Positions 12,784 through 24,599 of a stretch of DNA of 64,000 nt are shown here, one piece after another; position 1 is the stretch's first letter, and each line of letters opens with the position of its first letter. The notes beneath the pieces were generated by a model. It did not search any database, had not been told where the DNA came from, and was given only the letters and a program-made list of their open reading frames with translations. The translations under genes and the position numbers were made by a program. The stretch is from Chinchilla lanigera. Its lineage: Eukaryota; Chordata; Mammalia; Rodentia; Chinchillidae. The DNA lies in assembly GCF_000276665.1 (NCBI RefSeq), contig NW_004955459.1:13703859-13767858 (forward strand), written 5' to 3'.

Positions 12784-13003
12784 CGACTAGGTGAGTTGGC
12801 ACATGCCTGTAATCCCGCATTCTTACAAAACGAGGCGGGAAAATTTCAAGTTTGAACCAAATCTGGGCAATTTAACAATGTAGCAGAACCCTGTCTTCAA
12901 AATAAAAATAGTAATATTCTCAAAAGGGGAAGGGGGGGTAGTTCATATAAAGACTCTGGGTTTAATCCTCAATTCTGAAAAACAAAAACAAAAAAATAAA
13001 CTA
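12784..13003 (+). mobile_element. B1-dID composite SINE
   Basis: The B1 part is 'gactaggtgagttggcacat' then 'gcctgtaatcccgcattctt', followed by 'gggcaatttaacaatgtagc' and 'ccctgtcttcaaaataaaaa'. The ID part is 'ggggggtagttcatataaag' then 'tgggtttaatcctcaattct', with a tail of 'aaacaaaaacaaaaaaataa'. Moderately diverged. Confidence 0.88.
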
Positions 13004-15800
13004 TGTATCACAACACTTAATGTTTAGTGTGTTACTTTGAACATGAGAAAAAAATGACTTTTACTTTCTCAGAAAATGACCTTAGTTTCCTCTGTGAACT
13101 TCCTGTGGTTTTAAATGGTTGACATTGGTTCATTCTTTCAGTCCTTGATACTTCAACAGGCAAGATTTGTCAACTCATTGCAACTGATGGGTCGGTTTCA
13201 TAGAACGCATGTTACTAAAAGATAAACTAAAATATTGAAAGTCCATTATCCTTCATTTTTCTAAAGGATCTGGCTCCATTGATAGCGCATTTTTCTTCTG
13301 TTCACCTGTACTGGGAAACCGGGGAATGAGAGAGACATCGAAATAGACAAATGTGCATATTATCAAGAGTGCTGGTGCACAGAGGGCCTGGGGATTTAAA
13401 AGTTCTTTAGAACGTGAGAATTAATAGTTATCATGCTCATGATGAGGCACATTTAGCAACAAACAATAAAACTTCTGTTTCCTTTAAATGCTAATATCAC
13501 TGAGATTCTCTTCTGTGTATAGGCAGGCCAAGAAGATTTGGGAAGAGGTTTGGTAACATATTATGCTAAACAGAGCTACCTGAAGGGCTAGATCACTGTT
13601 AACTCCTCATTTTAGGTCCTCAGCATCAGCAAGACAGTCTTTGAAGACTGTAAATACACTTCCCTTGCAAAAGAAAGTCTGGTTAGTTTGTCTTGTCATC
13701 TTAAATAGCAATAGATGCTGTGGACTCTTTTGCAGCTATGGATACTTTGAACAGTGACTGCAAGCCTAAGAGAGAGAATTTAAGGCAGGCAGTTGCTATC
13801 AATATACAGAAAAAAGAGTTTTTCCAGTTAGAGTCATCTATATGTGCCCATAGATGGATCAAAGTCCAGATTTCAAAGCCATGGAACAATGCATCCTTTG
13901 TAGGAACTGTGTCTAACAGTGACTAAAGGAATGTATGGTCAGAATGCTAGAAATTGATACAGGGTTCTTTTCACAGGAACTTGCAAATGTTTTGACAAAT
14001 TGTAATATCTGTTAAGTAGCCTGCTCATTCTCCCCATCTGACCTTGTTACATGTAGAACAAGTTTTAGGATACTCTCTGGACACTGCAGCTGTAAAGGTA
14101 GCAGAAGTCCTTTGCTACCATGCCCAGCACTTAAAAATACCTGTGCAATTATTTTAGTGCAACTCAATGAAATGCAAACTACAAGCTATTAAGTTTGTTA
14201 ATGGAAACTATGGTCTAATATACTCCTCGATTATTTAAACATTATTTGTGTTACCCTAGATTAACTTAACCAGTTTGTCATTCATGTTTGTAAAATGGAA
14301 ATAAAACTGTAAAAGAAATAAGCATGACCTCTGTTAGGTCACTGAATGTTCTCAAGCTAAAAAAGTTACTGTAATAAATCATAATTCTGTCACTAATTAC
14401 TATTTTCAGGATATTGAAAAATTATAGAGAATTTAACATAAAAAATCATTTAATAATGTTTTGCTCACATTAAATTAGTCCCTTGTAGAGCTTTCATAGT
14501 CATTTTATGAAATGATATGCATTTATACTGAATTTGCCTTTCATATCAGTGTTATATTTTCCATGGAGCATCCACCCTCTTTGAGTACACTTTTGTGAGA
14601 TTTAACAATAGGAAAATGATAAAGTTCAATAAGGTAATGAATATTTCAATAAATAGAAACTGCAGTCACTTTGACTGATATTTGGGGGAAAAAAATTAAG
14701 GATAAAACCAGTACTTGAAAGTTCAGGTAGAATAATATACTGTAATGATTTTAGCTTTCAAGAGGTCTATTTTATGTAGGAAATGCCCTACTTGACCTGG
14801 AAAGCTTGATCATCTAAGTGATCCCATCATTTGCATAAGTAAGTAGCTGTCATTCAAAATGTAACTCATTCAGGACTCATTATGATTAAAGTAGATAATG
14901 GCATCTAGTGTAAGTGAGTGACACCAGCTGGAAAGGGGAAAGACAGTCCTGTGATGGCTGTCAGTGTTTGCATGCTCTCTGAACTTTCATAAAATTTGCT
15001 ACATCACTAACATTTAAATTCTATATTATGGACTATATAAAATTTTTTGAATGAAAATAAAATAGCTCCTAATTCTCTAGAATAGAATTTCGTAAACTTA
15101 AAATATTCAGGGGCAACATTTAGGTTCATAAGGGTGCCCTGTAATGTACAAACCTATCTTTTCTGAGAGTCCTAAAATAATTATGGGTCTGCCTTTGCAT
15201 TCACAGAGTATAGCGCATGGAAATGCACCACTCGGATTTCATTCAAGATTTGGTTAGGAAAATGGAATTCACTAACAGTGGGTCCACTGCTGGGTTCATG
15301 TGTACAGCATGTGTCTCTGGGTGCTGTTTTCAAGAAGAAACAGGGCAAGCCCCTTCCTACATGAGCTAAAACTCCTGTAACTACTCTTTGGGCATTAGGA
15401 CATCTGATTGCCTGCCTATCTGAAAATTTCTTGGTGTAGTATCTAATCTGAAACACTTCCCACCTAAGCATTTAATTTCACTTTTCCATCTACAAGCAAC
15501 AATTACTGAGGACTGAAGGCTCACCCTACCACCTCCTGCTCTTTGTTGCTTAAGCTTCTCAGAGTTTTCCTTAATAAATTAAAATTGTACATTTAATATC
15601 ATCCTAGGTTGACTTCTCAGTGGAGTGCGTGTGCATACAGACACACAAAAACATGCATGTGCATGTATATATACATATATTTAGCATATACATAAATACA
15701 TATGCATTATATAAATGTCTTCTGAAATATATACATCATCGTTCTATGTGGACAAGTTCCTACAGATCTTAACTGATGGAAATGGAAAAAAAACTCTAGC
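13004..15800. other. Long repeat-poor stretch
   Basis: No repeat, exon or RNA gene is recognised over 2.8 kb. The 96-codon reverse frame at 15181-15471 has no recognisable domain. The low repeat load, especially at 13960-14570, is compatible with constrained non-coding DNA, but this cannot be tested here. An alternating purine/pyrimidine tract (TA and CA rich) lies at about 15640-15720. Confidence 0.35.
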
Positions 15801-15816
15801 ATAAGACTTCAAAGTT

Positions 15817-16026
15817 GGGGCTGGGGATTTAGCTCAGCGGCAAAGCGCCTGCCTGGCAAGCGCAAGGTCGTGAGTTCGGTTCCCGGTACCGGAGAAAAAC
15901 CAAAAANNNNNNNNNNNNNNNNNNNNNNNNNNNNNNNNNNNNNNNNNNNNNNNNNNNNNNNNNNNNNNNNNNNNNNNNNNNNNNNNNNNNNNNNNNNNNN
16001 NNNNNNAAAAAAAAAAAAAAAAAAAG
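15817..16026 (+). mobile_element. Young ID SINE interrupted by assembly gap
   Basis: A full-length ID body begins 'ggggctggggatttagctca'. The A box 'tagctcagcgg' and B box 'gagttcggttccc' of the RNA polymerase III promoter are intact, and the body ends 'gagaaaaaccaaaaa'. The A-tail runs into 100 N and resumes as poly(A). An exact 13-bp target duplication, 'aagacttcaaagt', flanks it (15803-15815 and 16027-16039). Undecayed CpGs and about 3 differences from the copy at 55377 show recent retrotransposition. The tRNA-like start is not a tRNA gene. Confidence 0.97.
15907..16006. other. Assembly gap (100 N)
   Basis: Exactly 100 N lie inside the A-rich tail of the young ID element, a length commonly used for gaps of unknown size. 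The gap sits between the same element's body and poly(A), so the missing sequence is probably tail, possibly more. Confidence 0.98.
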
Positions 16027-16039
16027 AAGACTTCAAAGT

Positions 16040-16705
16040 CTATTTAACTCCATGCCTTTTTCAGTATATTATTTTCCCATTTTAGCTTTAATCTTAAAGT
16101 TCAGGTGACATTCGAAAACTCTTCACAATAAATAAAATCTCAAGAGTTTCCTCAGCCCCTGAAAGACATCTTCCTAAGAAAGAGCCTCTGCATTTCAGGA
16201 TAAGTCATAAATTGAAGCAATATCATCCTCTATTTTTCTCTTGACCTTGATCCAAATTTCTTTGCTAAAGTCCTTCCAACACATGATGAATCTGCGACCT
16301 CTAGAACATCTGAAAACCTGCGCTCTGTGTTTCAGTGTGCCCACAGATCTTAAAGGTGACTCCACAAATTACAGAAAATTATACCCCAAGGAAGAGAAGA
16401 GTGTGTCGAGTTTAGGAAAACAATAACTAGGAGTTGGGGATAAGGCAACAAAAAGGATTCTGAACAAACTAATCCTTCCAGTTACAATTTCTGTAAATGT
16501 GGAAGACAGAGTCCTTGATGAAACTTTCGATAGCAGACAACTTTATGGATGTACCATGAGGAGTCAAAATGGCAACCAGTTTGGTAATTCACTTTTAAAA
16601 CAATTTCAGTCTCCTACTGCTGCTATACAAAAACTTCTCATCAACAGCTCTTGAAAAGTTCCAAACCTGTAAGTCGTTGTATATTCTATACACATGCATT
16701 TATTA
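16040..16705. other. No recognised feature
   Basis: Unique-looking AT-rich sequence with no assigned repeat or exon. Confidence 0.4.
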
Positions 16706-16710
16706 ATTAT

Positions 16711-16757
16711 TTTCAGATCCTGGAGATTAAACTCAGGGCCTTGTGGATGCTAAACAT
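16711..16757 (-). mobile_element. Truncated ID SINE, reversed
   Basis: 'gatcctggagattaaactca' then 'gggccttgtggatgctaaac' is the B-box half of an ID element on the minus strand. The A-box half is missing. Confidence 0.7.
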
Positions 16758-17095
16758 GTATTTATTTATTTTTCAAATGGTTAGATTTTAATTTTTAATG
16801 GAGTAAAAACTATTGTTTGTGGGATCCTGAAGGTAATTTCAAATTGCAACAGGGAAACTACCGCATTTCCTTGTATATTTAACAAAGTGGAAATCGAATG
16901 TTTATTGGAGTTAGAAATTTTTTTTATTTAAAATCTTGAATGCTGCACTGCTCTTTGGCCTAGGGTAAATGTCATAATATTGTAATACTTTTGACTGAAA
17001 ATAGTATAAAATGCTTATATCACAAATGTATATTTTTTATAACTTCATAATAGCATACAAACTGGTAGGAAGAAAGTTGTTCTATTAATTTTCAG

Positions 17096-17284
17096 TCCGT
17101 TTTATTTATTTATTTATTTATTTTGCCTTTTTTTTCATTTTTCTTTTTGAGGTAGTATTTCACTGTGCAGTTGAGGCTGGCCTTGAACTCACTTTGTAGC
17201 CCAGGCTGGCCTCGAACTTGCGGCAATCCTCCTGCCTTAGCTTCCCAGGCAATGGGTTTATAGGCGTGTGCCGTTATGCCTGGC
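17096..17284 (-). mobile_element. B1 SINE, reversed
   Basis: Reverse B1: the A-tail is now (TTTA)n at about 17101-17123. Then come 'tgaggtagtatttcactgtg', two related blocks 'gaggctggccttgaactcac' and 'caggctggcctcgaacttg' (the internal duplication of about 29 bp typical of B1), 'aatcctcctgccttagcttc' and 'ttataggcgtgtgccgttat'. Flanks 'ttcagtccgtttta' (17091) and 'ttcagcccatttta' (17285) form a 14-bp target duplication with two mismatches. Confidence 0.95.
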
Positions 17285-17299
17285 TTCAGCCCATTTTAG

Positions 17300-20200
17300 A
17301 CAGTGAAAGCAGCTTTAAAATCCAGTTGTTACCTTTGAGGATAAAATATGAGATATTACTACATTATTTTTAACTCTTTGTTAGATAAAGCAGACTCCCT
17401 ACAATCACCAGCACACAACCACTATACAAAAGCAATACGTGTACTTCCCTAATATCAGCCTCAAAATATTACAATATTCATGATTTCCTTAAGTGCTAAA
17501 GAGGACTTATTAGGGGAAAAGATAAAAGATGTATTTAGTAGACACTCCTTTTAGGTGAGAAAACAAAATTGCATAAAGATCAGAATAAGCCACCCTAAAA
17601 CTATCATTTTGGCATAGGATTAAGCTAAAGACAATGGAGAGAAATGGAAAACAGAAAGCGCTCTCTGCTCTCCCCAGTATGACTGAAAGAAGGACATATG
17701 ATTTTGTATGTATTGGGTATGTCACTAGTATCGTTTCACTTATTTGTCATATTTTTTCACAGTGAAGTGGCCCTACACCCCAAGGTCTGTTTCCCTTGAC
17801 ACTTTTCCACATCTGTTACCCTTTGTCAAAATGGTACATAAATCACTGTGTTTCACCATTTGGATTTTTTCCACTTCTTTTTGTGGGGTTCCACAAATAT
17901 AAATTAAACATATTAATATAAATACAATTAGTATCAACACGATATGCTTTTATCCCATGAAATCATTAAAAAATATTCCCTTGGTTGAAGACCACTGTTT
18001 CTGCATTTTGTCATGGAAATGCATTTTATGAAAATTATTAAGTATAAGTAAGGTCCCTACACAGGACCACACAGTGTACTAAACCTAGTGTGAATAAAAC
18101 TATATGTATGTGAGTGTATCTGTGTTGGTGAAGACAGATATTTCTGGAAGGTTCCATGAACAACCATTAAAAACCATTATCTGAGATCACTTGAAACTCC
18201 AGACATGTTAGGACTGGTTTCTGAACAGAGCATTAAATAAGGCTGTTGGGTCCAATGCATGTAATGTCTCACTGTATGAAACATACTTGATTTATTTACC
18301 TCCCCAACATAGAGTGGATACTCAAATTGTTGCTATCCAAGAACAAATATATCCCTCCGATATAAACTCCACAGTTTTTTCTCCAAAATGATAAATGGCT
18401 GTCTTGGAGGGAAGAAAATGACAATGGACCATAAGGCAGAGATGCGATTCCCTTATAGTAAATGTATATAAGGCCACATGTATCATTTCTTTCCATTTTC
18501 TCATGTGATATACTTTTAACAAGTCATACTAATTTTAACTAGAGTTTTGATAAACATGATGGATGTCAAAATTCTAGGTAGACAGCAGGTTTGGGAGAAG
18601 GATATCTAAGCAATCATTGACATTAAACCAAGAGAAGGTTTGGATGTGATTACGGACCTAGAAGACAGCTGCTGGAAAGAAGGAGAGAAAGAAAGTTGTG
18701 CCAGAGTTCAGAGTCTAATCTGAATGCATTGCATATTCCACCTGTAACATGGAATATTTTAGTTTAAGGTAGCTTATTTAGTGAGTTGTTTTAATAACGT
18801 AATAATAATCATCAAAGTCAAACTACACTCCAGCATAATTTGAGGCTTCATAGAGCTGCTAGAAGATTCTTATCCGGCATATTTATGAATCTAAATCATT
18901 CATTCATATATGTGTATATATAGATATGGTAGTCTATATAAAATAATCACAATATATAATTTCTTAATAAAGATAATTACATAGCTAAAGTGAAATATGT
19001 CACTTTTTTCAGTCAACATTAGCTTCACTAGTGCATTTAATCATAACTTTAGTCTAATTAGTGTCTTCAGTTCTCCCAGTAGGAGGTCCATGGAAATGTA
19101 CTCAATAATTAGAATTTTAATCCAAATTTAATATACCATGATATTTATGCATTTAAGAATTAAGTAGAAAAGGATCTATATATTTCTTGAGGAAAATGCT
19201 ATAATAAATGTATCAAATCACATAGGAAATGTGTATTTATACAAGTTAATACAGTCAATAAGCCTGAAAATATTGAAAATTCCCGTTTACAAATGCAAGT
19301 CACAGCGACTTTATATTACTTAGAAGAAAAAGTAGAATAATTTTGAAGAAAAAAATCTGCATTTGAATATAAAGATTTATGAAAACATTGCAGTGTAATT
19401 TCATAATTTGTATCAAGTATATCAAACCTATGATATCTGCAGGATATACTTTGAAAGTCAAATGACTATATACTTGCCTATAGAATAATAATATCTGAAT
19501 AGTATATGAATAATGCAACAGTGTACACTGAAGTGTTCACATTAAATTTATCTGAATTGCTTTTGGCATAGTGAATTCCCTTTAAATCGATTCATTTTCA
19601 AGGCCAGGCAATGACAACTACATGAAGGTTTGGTCTGAGTTCTCTGCTCTTCTCTCTTCTTTTCAGTCATGACAGCTGTATAAACTTATTTCAAATTCAA
19701 GACTTCGAACTCTAGAAATTTAAATTGTAAGTGAATTTCTGCATAAGTTGTGCAATCTGTTCTTGTCTGAATTCAAGGGAAACATAATGTTTCAAAGAAA
19801 TAGAAGTCACAAAAATATTTTGATTCTCCCTTCTTGTCTATGTAGGTGCTTCATTCTTTAATAGCATCCCATCCTAAGTCATGATCTTCAAGTTTCTAAA
19901 CTAATCAGATTTTTCATGAATGAATATTCAGTATAGATATTACATGATATCCTGTAAATTAATGCAATATCTTCAGATATTTTTCCTGAATTTTATTACA
20001 TCCTAAAATAATATTGCCTAAGAAATATCTTCCATTCATTTTAATGTACCTATCACTTGCCAGGGACAACCACAATCCAAGAAAATATGGAAAATGAAAG
20101 AAACCTAAACTTACAGAATAAACAGCTCAGCAGCCATATCTATAAGAACACAGTGACTGAATTGATAAATTTGTAAGTGTGAGGCAATAGTTATCATGGA

Positions 20201-21700
20201 AGGGACTTTCATAAAATTGAAGGATGAACTTATGGTGAAGTTGTTGGAAATTATTGAGGAAGCTACAAGGCTTGTATGAGAGATTGTATCCATGACTGTC
20301 TTTATCCATGACCATCTTTATTTCCCTCCCAGAAAACTTGCTATCAGAACTTTGGAAGACAGCTTGAGTTTTCTTTTGCATTTATCTCAAAGGATTTACA
20401 GTTGATAGATTGTAACTTGATTTCACTCACTTAAGTGTTTCACTCTTAATTTCAAAATTCATTCAAAATCTCAAAATCACTCTATGCTCAAATCTGTACA
20501 AGAAATAATGCTCATTTTTAGTAAAATATTTCGTTTGTTTTAGAGGTCTGTATTATGACACATACTTTTTATCATTGAAAAAGTCTATAAAAGTTTGGCA
20601 GATACTATGAACAAGCAGAGTGCAATAACAAGAAAAAGTTCAAAACTGTGAATACCAGTTAAAGAGCAATGCCCTTTCTTGTGGGTGAATCAATGGTTTC
20701 ACTGTGAAAATTTCATCTCAACAAGCCTATTTTGCTAGATCTTCCCATTTTTCAAGAGAAAAAAATGAATATGGTTTCCCATGTAAAATTTCCCAGTGTT
20801 TTGATTGTTGACAACTAAGAGTTTTTTGACAATTTTAGTAAATACTTGGGCCAAGATTGTGAGGGTCAATCTAAACACTGCTTTGGGTGGACCAGTTTAC
20901 TTAAACTTTGGATTTAAGTTGTTTAAACAAAAGGACAAAGACAATGTCTTTTTAAAAATATATCACACTAAGACAAAATGATGTAACACGCAGCTTTCTT
21001 TGATTGTTTTTCCTACTTCATGGCAATTACATAAATAGCTCTTAAATTGTACCAGGCCATGAGAATTCCAATAGAAAGTCTGAACCAGCTGCAACCCCAT
21101 ATTTAGCTTTGTTGCATTCCTTTAAATAAGCTTTAAAGTTGATTCTCATTTCAGCTGAACAGTTGAGAAAGAAAATAGGCCAAAGACTAACAGATGGTTC
21201 CTGTGAATTTCATGTAAAAACTAAGAGTGAGGGATAGTTTCTTCATGAAAAAGTAGCTAGGAAATGGTTCAGACCTTTCTGGGTGATGAAGCACACTGGA
21301 AATTCTCTCTTCCTCTTTTTCAGTGTTGTTCTATGCATACTCCTGTGGATACAGTTTTGAGCAAAATTTGTTGTATCATCTATCTTATTATAGCTGTTAA
21401 TTGTGAAGCATGTTTTACAGATATAATGACTATAGTGCTGTTTTAAAGGATTGGTGTTATGAAAATGAAAACATGTTGAACTGCAGGAGCAAGTCAGCAC
21501 TCTTAACCATTGAACCAATATGCATGCAATCTGAAATGAGTTTTCTTCATTCATTACTTTTATCTCACTGTTTAATTCACCTTACTTTGAAAACCTCCAA
21601 AAAGCTCTGCAATTATGTATTATAATCAAGTCCTGGATGTAGTGGAGTTTAATTTTTGCCTAACTAGCCTCTATTTTCTGACTCTTTTAAGAGTTTTTAA
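17300..21700. other. 4.4-kb repeat-poor stretch
   Basis: No SINE, LINE, LTR, exon or RNA gene is recognised. It is the longest such interval in the window. All open frames are under about 105 codons and lack domain-like sequence. The part at about 20880-21190 has a denser mix of motif-like words ('ggacaaagacaatg', CAGCTG) than its AT-rich surroundings. Confidence 0.35.
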
Positions 21701-21704
21701 TTAA

Positions 21705-21835
21705 CTTTTTTCTTGTTGCTTTGCTTTTGAGAACATGGTCTTGCTGTGTAACTCAGGCTGATCTCGGATTCAGGATCCCCCTATCTGAGTATCGAAAGTG
21801 TTGTGGTTACAGGAGTGCACCACCAAGCCTGGCAT
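21705..21835 (-). mobile_element. B1 SINE, reversed, diverged
   Basis: 'tgcttttgagaacatggtct', 'gctgtgtaactcaggctgat', 'gtgttgtggttacaggagtg' and 'caccaccaagcctggc' are the B1 blocks in reverse order. Confidence 0.85.
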
Positions 21836-22109
21836 TTTCTTTTAATTTTCTTACAGCACTTCAAATTTCATTAGGAAGATGTCTCTTCTCATTTGTGTAT
21901 TACTCAAACAACTTAGGTGGAATTATTTCAATTCAAGTGTCACAGGAAGACTTGATTTATATGTGTATATAGAGCAATGTATCATGTTTACAGTGAGGGA
22001 CTCAGGGAAAGATATGATGTATGAAGGATACTGCAGTTCGACAAACTGTATGTGTGAAGGGTGAGAAAAAAGCACACATACAATGAAAAATGCATCTGTG
22101 TAGGGAGAA

Positions 22110-22294
22110 AACTCATGGTGGAGGGTTTTGAACCCAGAACCTTCACATTGAACTATATCCAGTCCTTAGTTTTTATTTTGACATAAATTCTCACTAGGTT
22201 GCTAAGTTGTAAAGGTTGGACTTGAACATGCAATCATTTTGCATCAGCCTCCCAGACAGGTGGAATTATAAGCATGCACCACACCACTTCTGGC
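22110..22294 (-). mobile_element. B1-dID SINE, reversed
   Basis: The ID part comes first on this strand ('ggttttgaacccagaacctt'). Reversed B1 follows: 'attctcactaggttgctaag', 'atcagcctcccagacaggtg', 'attataagcatgcaccacac'. It lies just left of another reversed B1-dID, making a head-to-tail pair. Confidence 0.85.
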
Positions 22295-22311
22295 TGTAAA
22301 TAAGCCACCCT

Positions 22312-22518
22312 TCACCTCTACTGGAGATTTATCCTAGGGTCTTGTGCATGGTAGGCAAATGAGGTACCACTGAGATACATCCCTAGTACATTCTTAAATT
22401 TTTCTTTGAGATGCAATCTTGCTAAATTGCCTATCCTGGTTTCAAATTTCGTTTACTTCAGTCACAACATCCTAAATCGCTAGCATAACAGGCATACAAC
22501 ATCACTGTTGGTAAATCC
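22312..22518 (-). mobile_element. B1-dID SINE, reversed, second of a pair
   Basis: ID part 'ggagatttatcctagggtct', 'accactgagatacatcccta'; B1 part 'tttgagatgcaatcttgcta', 'aattgcctatcctggtttca', ending near 'aacaggcatacaacatcac'. More diverged than its left neighbour, so it probably inserted separately. Confidence 0.8.
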
Positions 22519-22861
22519 TGTACAATTTCTTAATGGACATTTTCCCATGTCATATACACAGATATACAACCTTCTTCATAGGCTCATAGGCTTCCATTGA
22601 ATTTAACTAGTTCTTATCGACGGAGATGGATATTAATTTGGATTCACAGTATTCCACTGTCCTTTCCTTTCTGAATAATCACTTAGATTGGTTTTTGTTT
22701 TTGTTCTTGTATTAACACTGGTGAAAAAGCTTTCTTCTTATACCTACATCTGTGTGCACTTGACATGTTAGGAAGCATGAGTAAGCATTTTTTTGTGGAT
22801 TTCAAACAGAGTTGAAGCACTAGGTTGTCAGCAGTCTGATTGCTAGGTTCTGGTCCATAGC

Positions 22862-22919
22862 AACACACAGACACACACAGACTCACACAGACACACACAC
22901 ACACACACACACACACACA
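22862..22919. repeat. (CA)n microsatellite
   Basis: Interrupted CA array ending in 26-28 bp of pure CA. The interruptions are GA and CT steps. Confidence 0.96.
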
Positions 22920-24050
22920 GCATCCTATGTAATATGCATAAACAGTGGGGAAAGATACAGCTGGAAAAGTAGAAAAGCAAGATTCTGCAAATCCTTGCAG
23001 ACTTTGTGAAGATTAGGACTTAATCCAGTACATGGTGCCATTGCTTGATCTCAAGTAAGTGACTGGGTTTTTGCTCTTTAAAAATTCATTATGCCTTGTG
23101 TCTGGAGAATGAACTAGAGAGAAAGAAGGATGCCGCGCCTATGCAGAGAATAACTGACAGGCTTGGGTGAAAGACAAAAGAGATTCTAACGCGGTGATGT
23201 GGAGATAGAATTAATGGATGTAGCAAGGGCATAGAGATGATTTGATTCCTACAAATCAATAGTTTTAAAGATTGCAGGATTGGTAGAAGGTTTCAGGGGT
23301 AGGAAAGATCACCTTCAAGTGAGGAGATAAGGAGAGAATGCATGGGAGATCTTTATATTTACTACTGCAGGATATAAAACGGATAGAAAAAGCTGATAGC
23401 CAAAGGAGTAACAACTATGAGAAAGTACAGCTAATCTGGCAGTAAAGGACAGTGTCAGGTGGAACAAAAAATAAAATTACACATATTAGGGACACAAAAT
23501 GAACTTAATAGAGACATGGAAAACAATACTAGAAAGGCAGCCTCAGCTGACCGCATTTTCCTGTGTACCAGGACAGCTGATTTGTTCATCATTCATCAGG
23601 AGGCACTGGACCACTTAAGGCTGTGGGAAATTGCTACATCCGAACCACAGAGTTACGCTTTCATAGTATGTATTTGGCAGTAGTAAAAACATTTGCTCTA
23701 GAGTCAAAGGTTAGGAGGAGACTGAAAAGAATCTAAGTCTTGGTAGGAAAAATGTAAGTAAAGCATTTGCTGGGCTAATGAACGTCAAATTACATTTGGA
23801 TGAGTAATAGTGACAGTGGTGCAAAGATACTGAGGCTTCGGGCTTTGTTAGGTGGGTCTTGATATCTTTAACACAAACAGAAGATGAATAGATTATATAT
23901 TTTTATAGATTATATTTTATAGAAAAATGTTTATAAAATTTTTCACGTTACTTTATTGTTATATTTATGCAGAATCAAACAATACTAACTCTAACTAACA
24001 TGGAAACAAATGCTATGTGCTTTTACTTCTTCTCTTTCTTTGTTTCTCTC
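22920..24050. other. Unassigned, possibly old L2 traces
   Basis: Purine-rich sequence at about 23120-23400 resembles reversed L2 in composition, but no ordered match is secure. No gene is seen. Confidence 0.3.
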
Positions 24051-24051
24051 C

Positions 24052-24139
24052 ATTCTGAGGATGGAACTCAGGTTTTTGTGCATGGTCAGACATGAATTTT
24101 ATTCTAATTTGTGCTGTACTGGTGGGCTACACTCCCAAG
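24052..24139 (-). mobile_element. Degraded ID SINE, reversed
   Basis: 'gaggatggaactcaggtttt' then 'tgtgcatggtcagacatg' is the reversed B-box side. 'gggctacactcccaag' is the A-box side after a divergent middle. Confidence 0.65.
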
Positions 24140-24208
24140 GTACTTTTCAAATGAATGCTGTACATTGCTACTTGCAAGCGCTCATTTGTTTATATGAAAG
24201 CCGGTGTC

Positions 24209-24589
24209 TGTAATGGTTGATACACTGTGTCAACTTGAGAAGTTTAGAAGTTTAAATAAGCAACTCAGCAGGGAGCCAGGGACCTTACTTTGCAAACATC
24301 CTAAACCTGTGGAAGAGGAGGCTTTGGAGATGGTATGAGTGCTACATACACCTGCCCCAGGGGGTGGTAGCCTGCATACAATACAAGGGAGGGAAAGAGG
24401 CTTGTTCCATCCTCCTTTTGCTGTCTTCTGCTGCCTTGAACTGTTGCCCCTGTGCCATGCCACCCTGCCTTGGAGCCAGCTGATTGCAGACTGAAATCTC
24501 CACAAACTGTGAGCTAAATAAATCTTTCCTTCCTTAACTTTGGGTGTCAGGTATTTTGTCTCAGCACCAAGAGTTAAGTAACCAAGACA
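24209..24589 (+). mobile_element. Complete solo LTR (ERVL/MaLR-like, 381 bp)
   Basis: It begins TG ('tgtaatggttgatacactgt') and ends CA ('gttaagtaaccaagaca'), flanked on both sides by the 5-bp direct repeat 'gtgtc' (24204-24208 and 24590-24594). A TG...CA element with a 5-bp duplication and an AATAAA signal (24517-24522) about 70 bp before its end fits an LTR of the class III ERVL/MaLR group. No internal region or second LTR is adjacent, so it is a solo LTR left by recombination. The reverse-strand 131-codon frame here has no coding meaning. Confidence 0.88.
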
Positions 24590-24599
24590 GTGTCTAATT

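Noticed and set aside
15181..15471. 96-codon reverse open frame
   Set aside because: No recognised domain, splice context, poly(A) tail or neighbouring exon. Length is within chance for 64 kb.
15817..15890. tRNA-Ala gene
   Set aside because: The A and B boxes belong to an ID SINE with poly(A) tail and target duplication. The same holds for 55377.
21243..21554. 103-codon reverse open frame
   Set aside because: No recognised motif, high cysteine/histidine content but without zinc-finger spacing, and no gene context.
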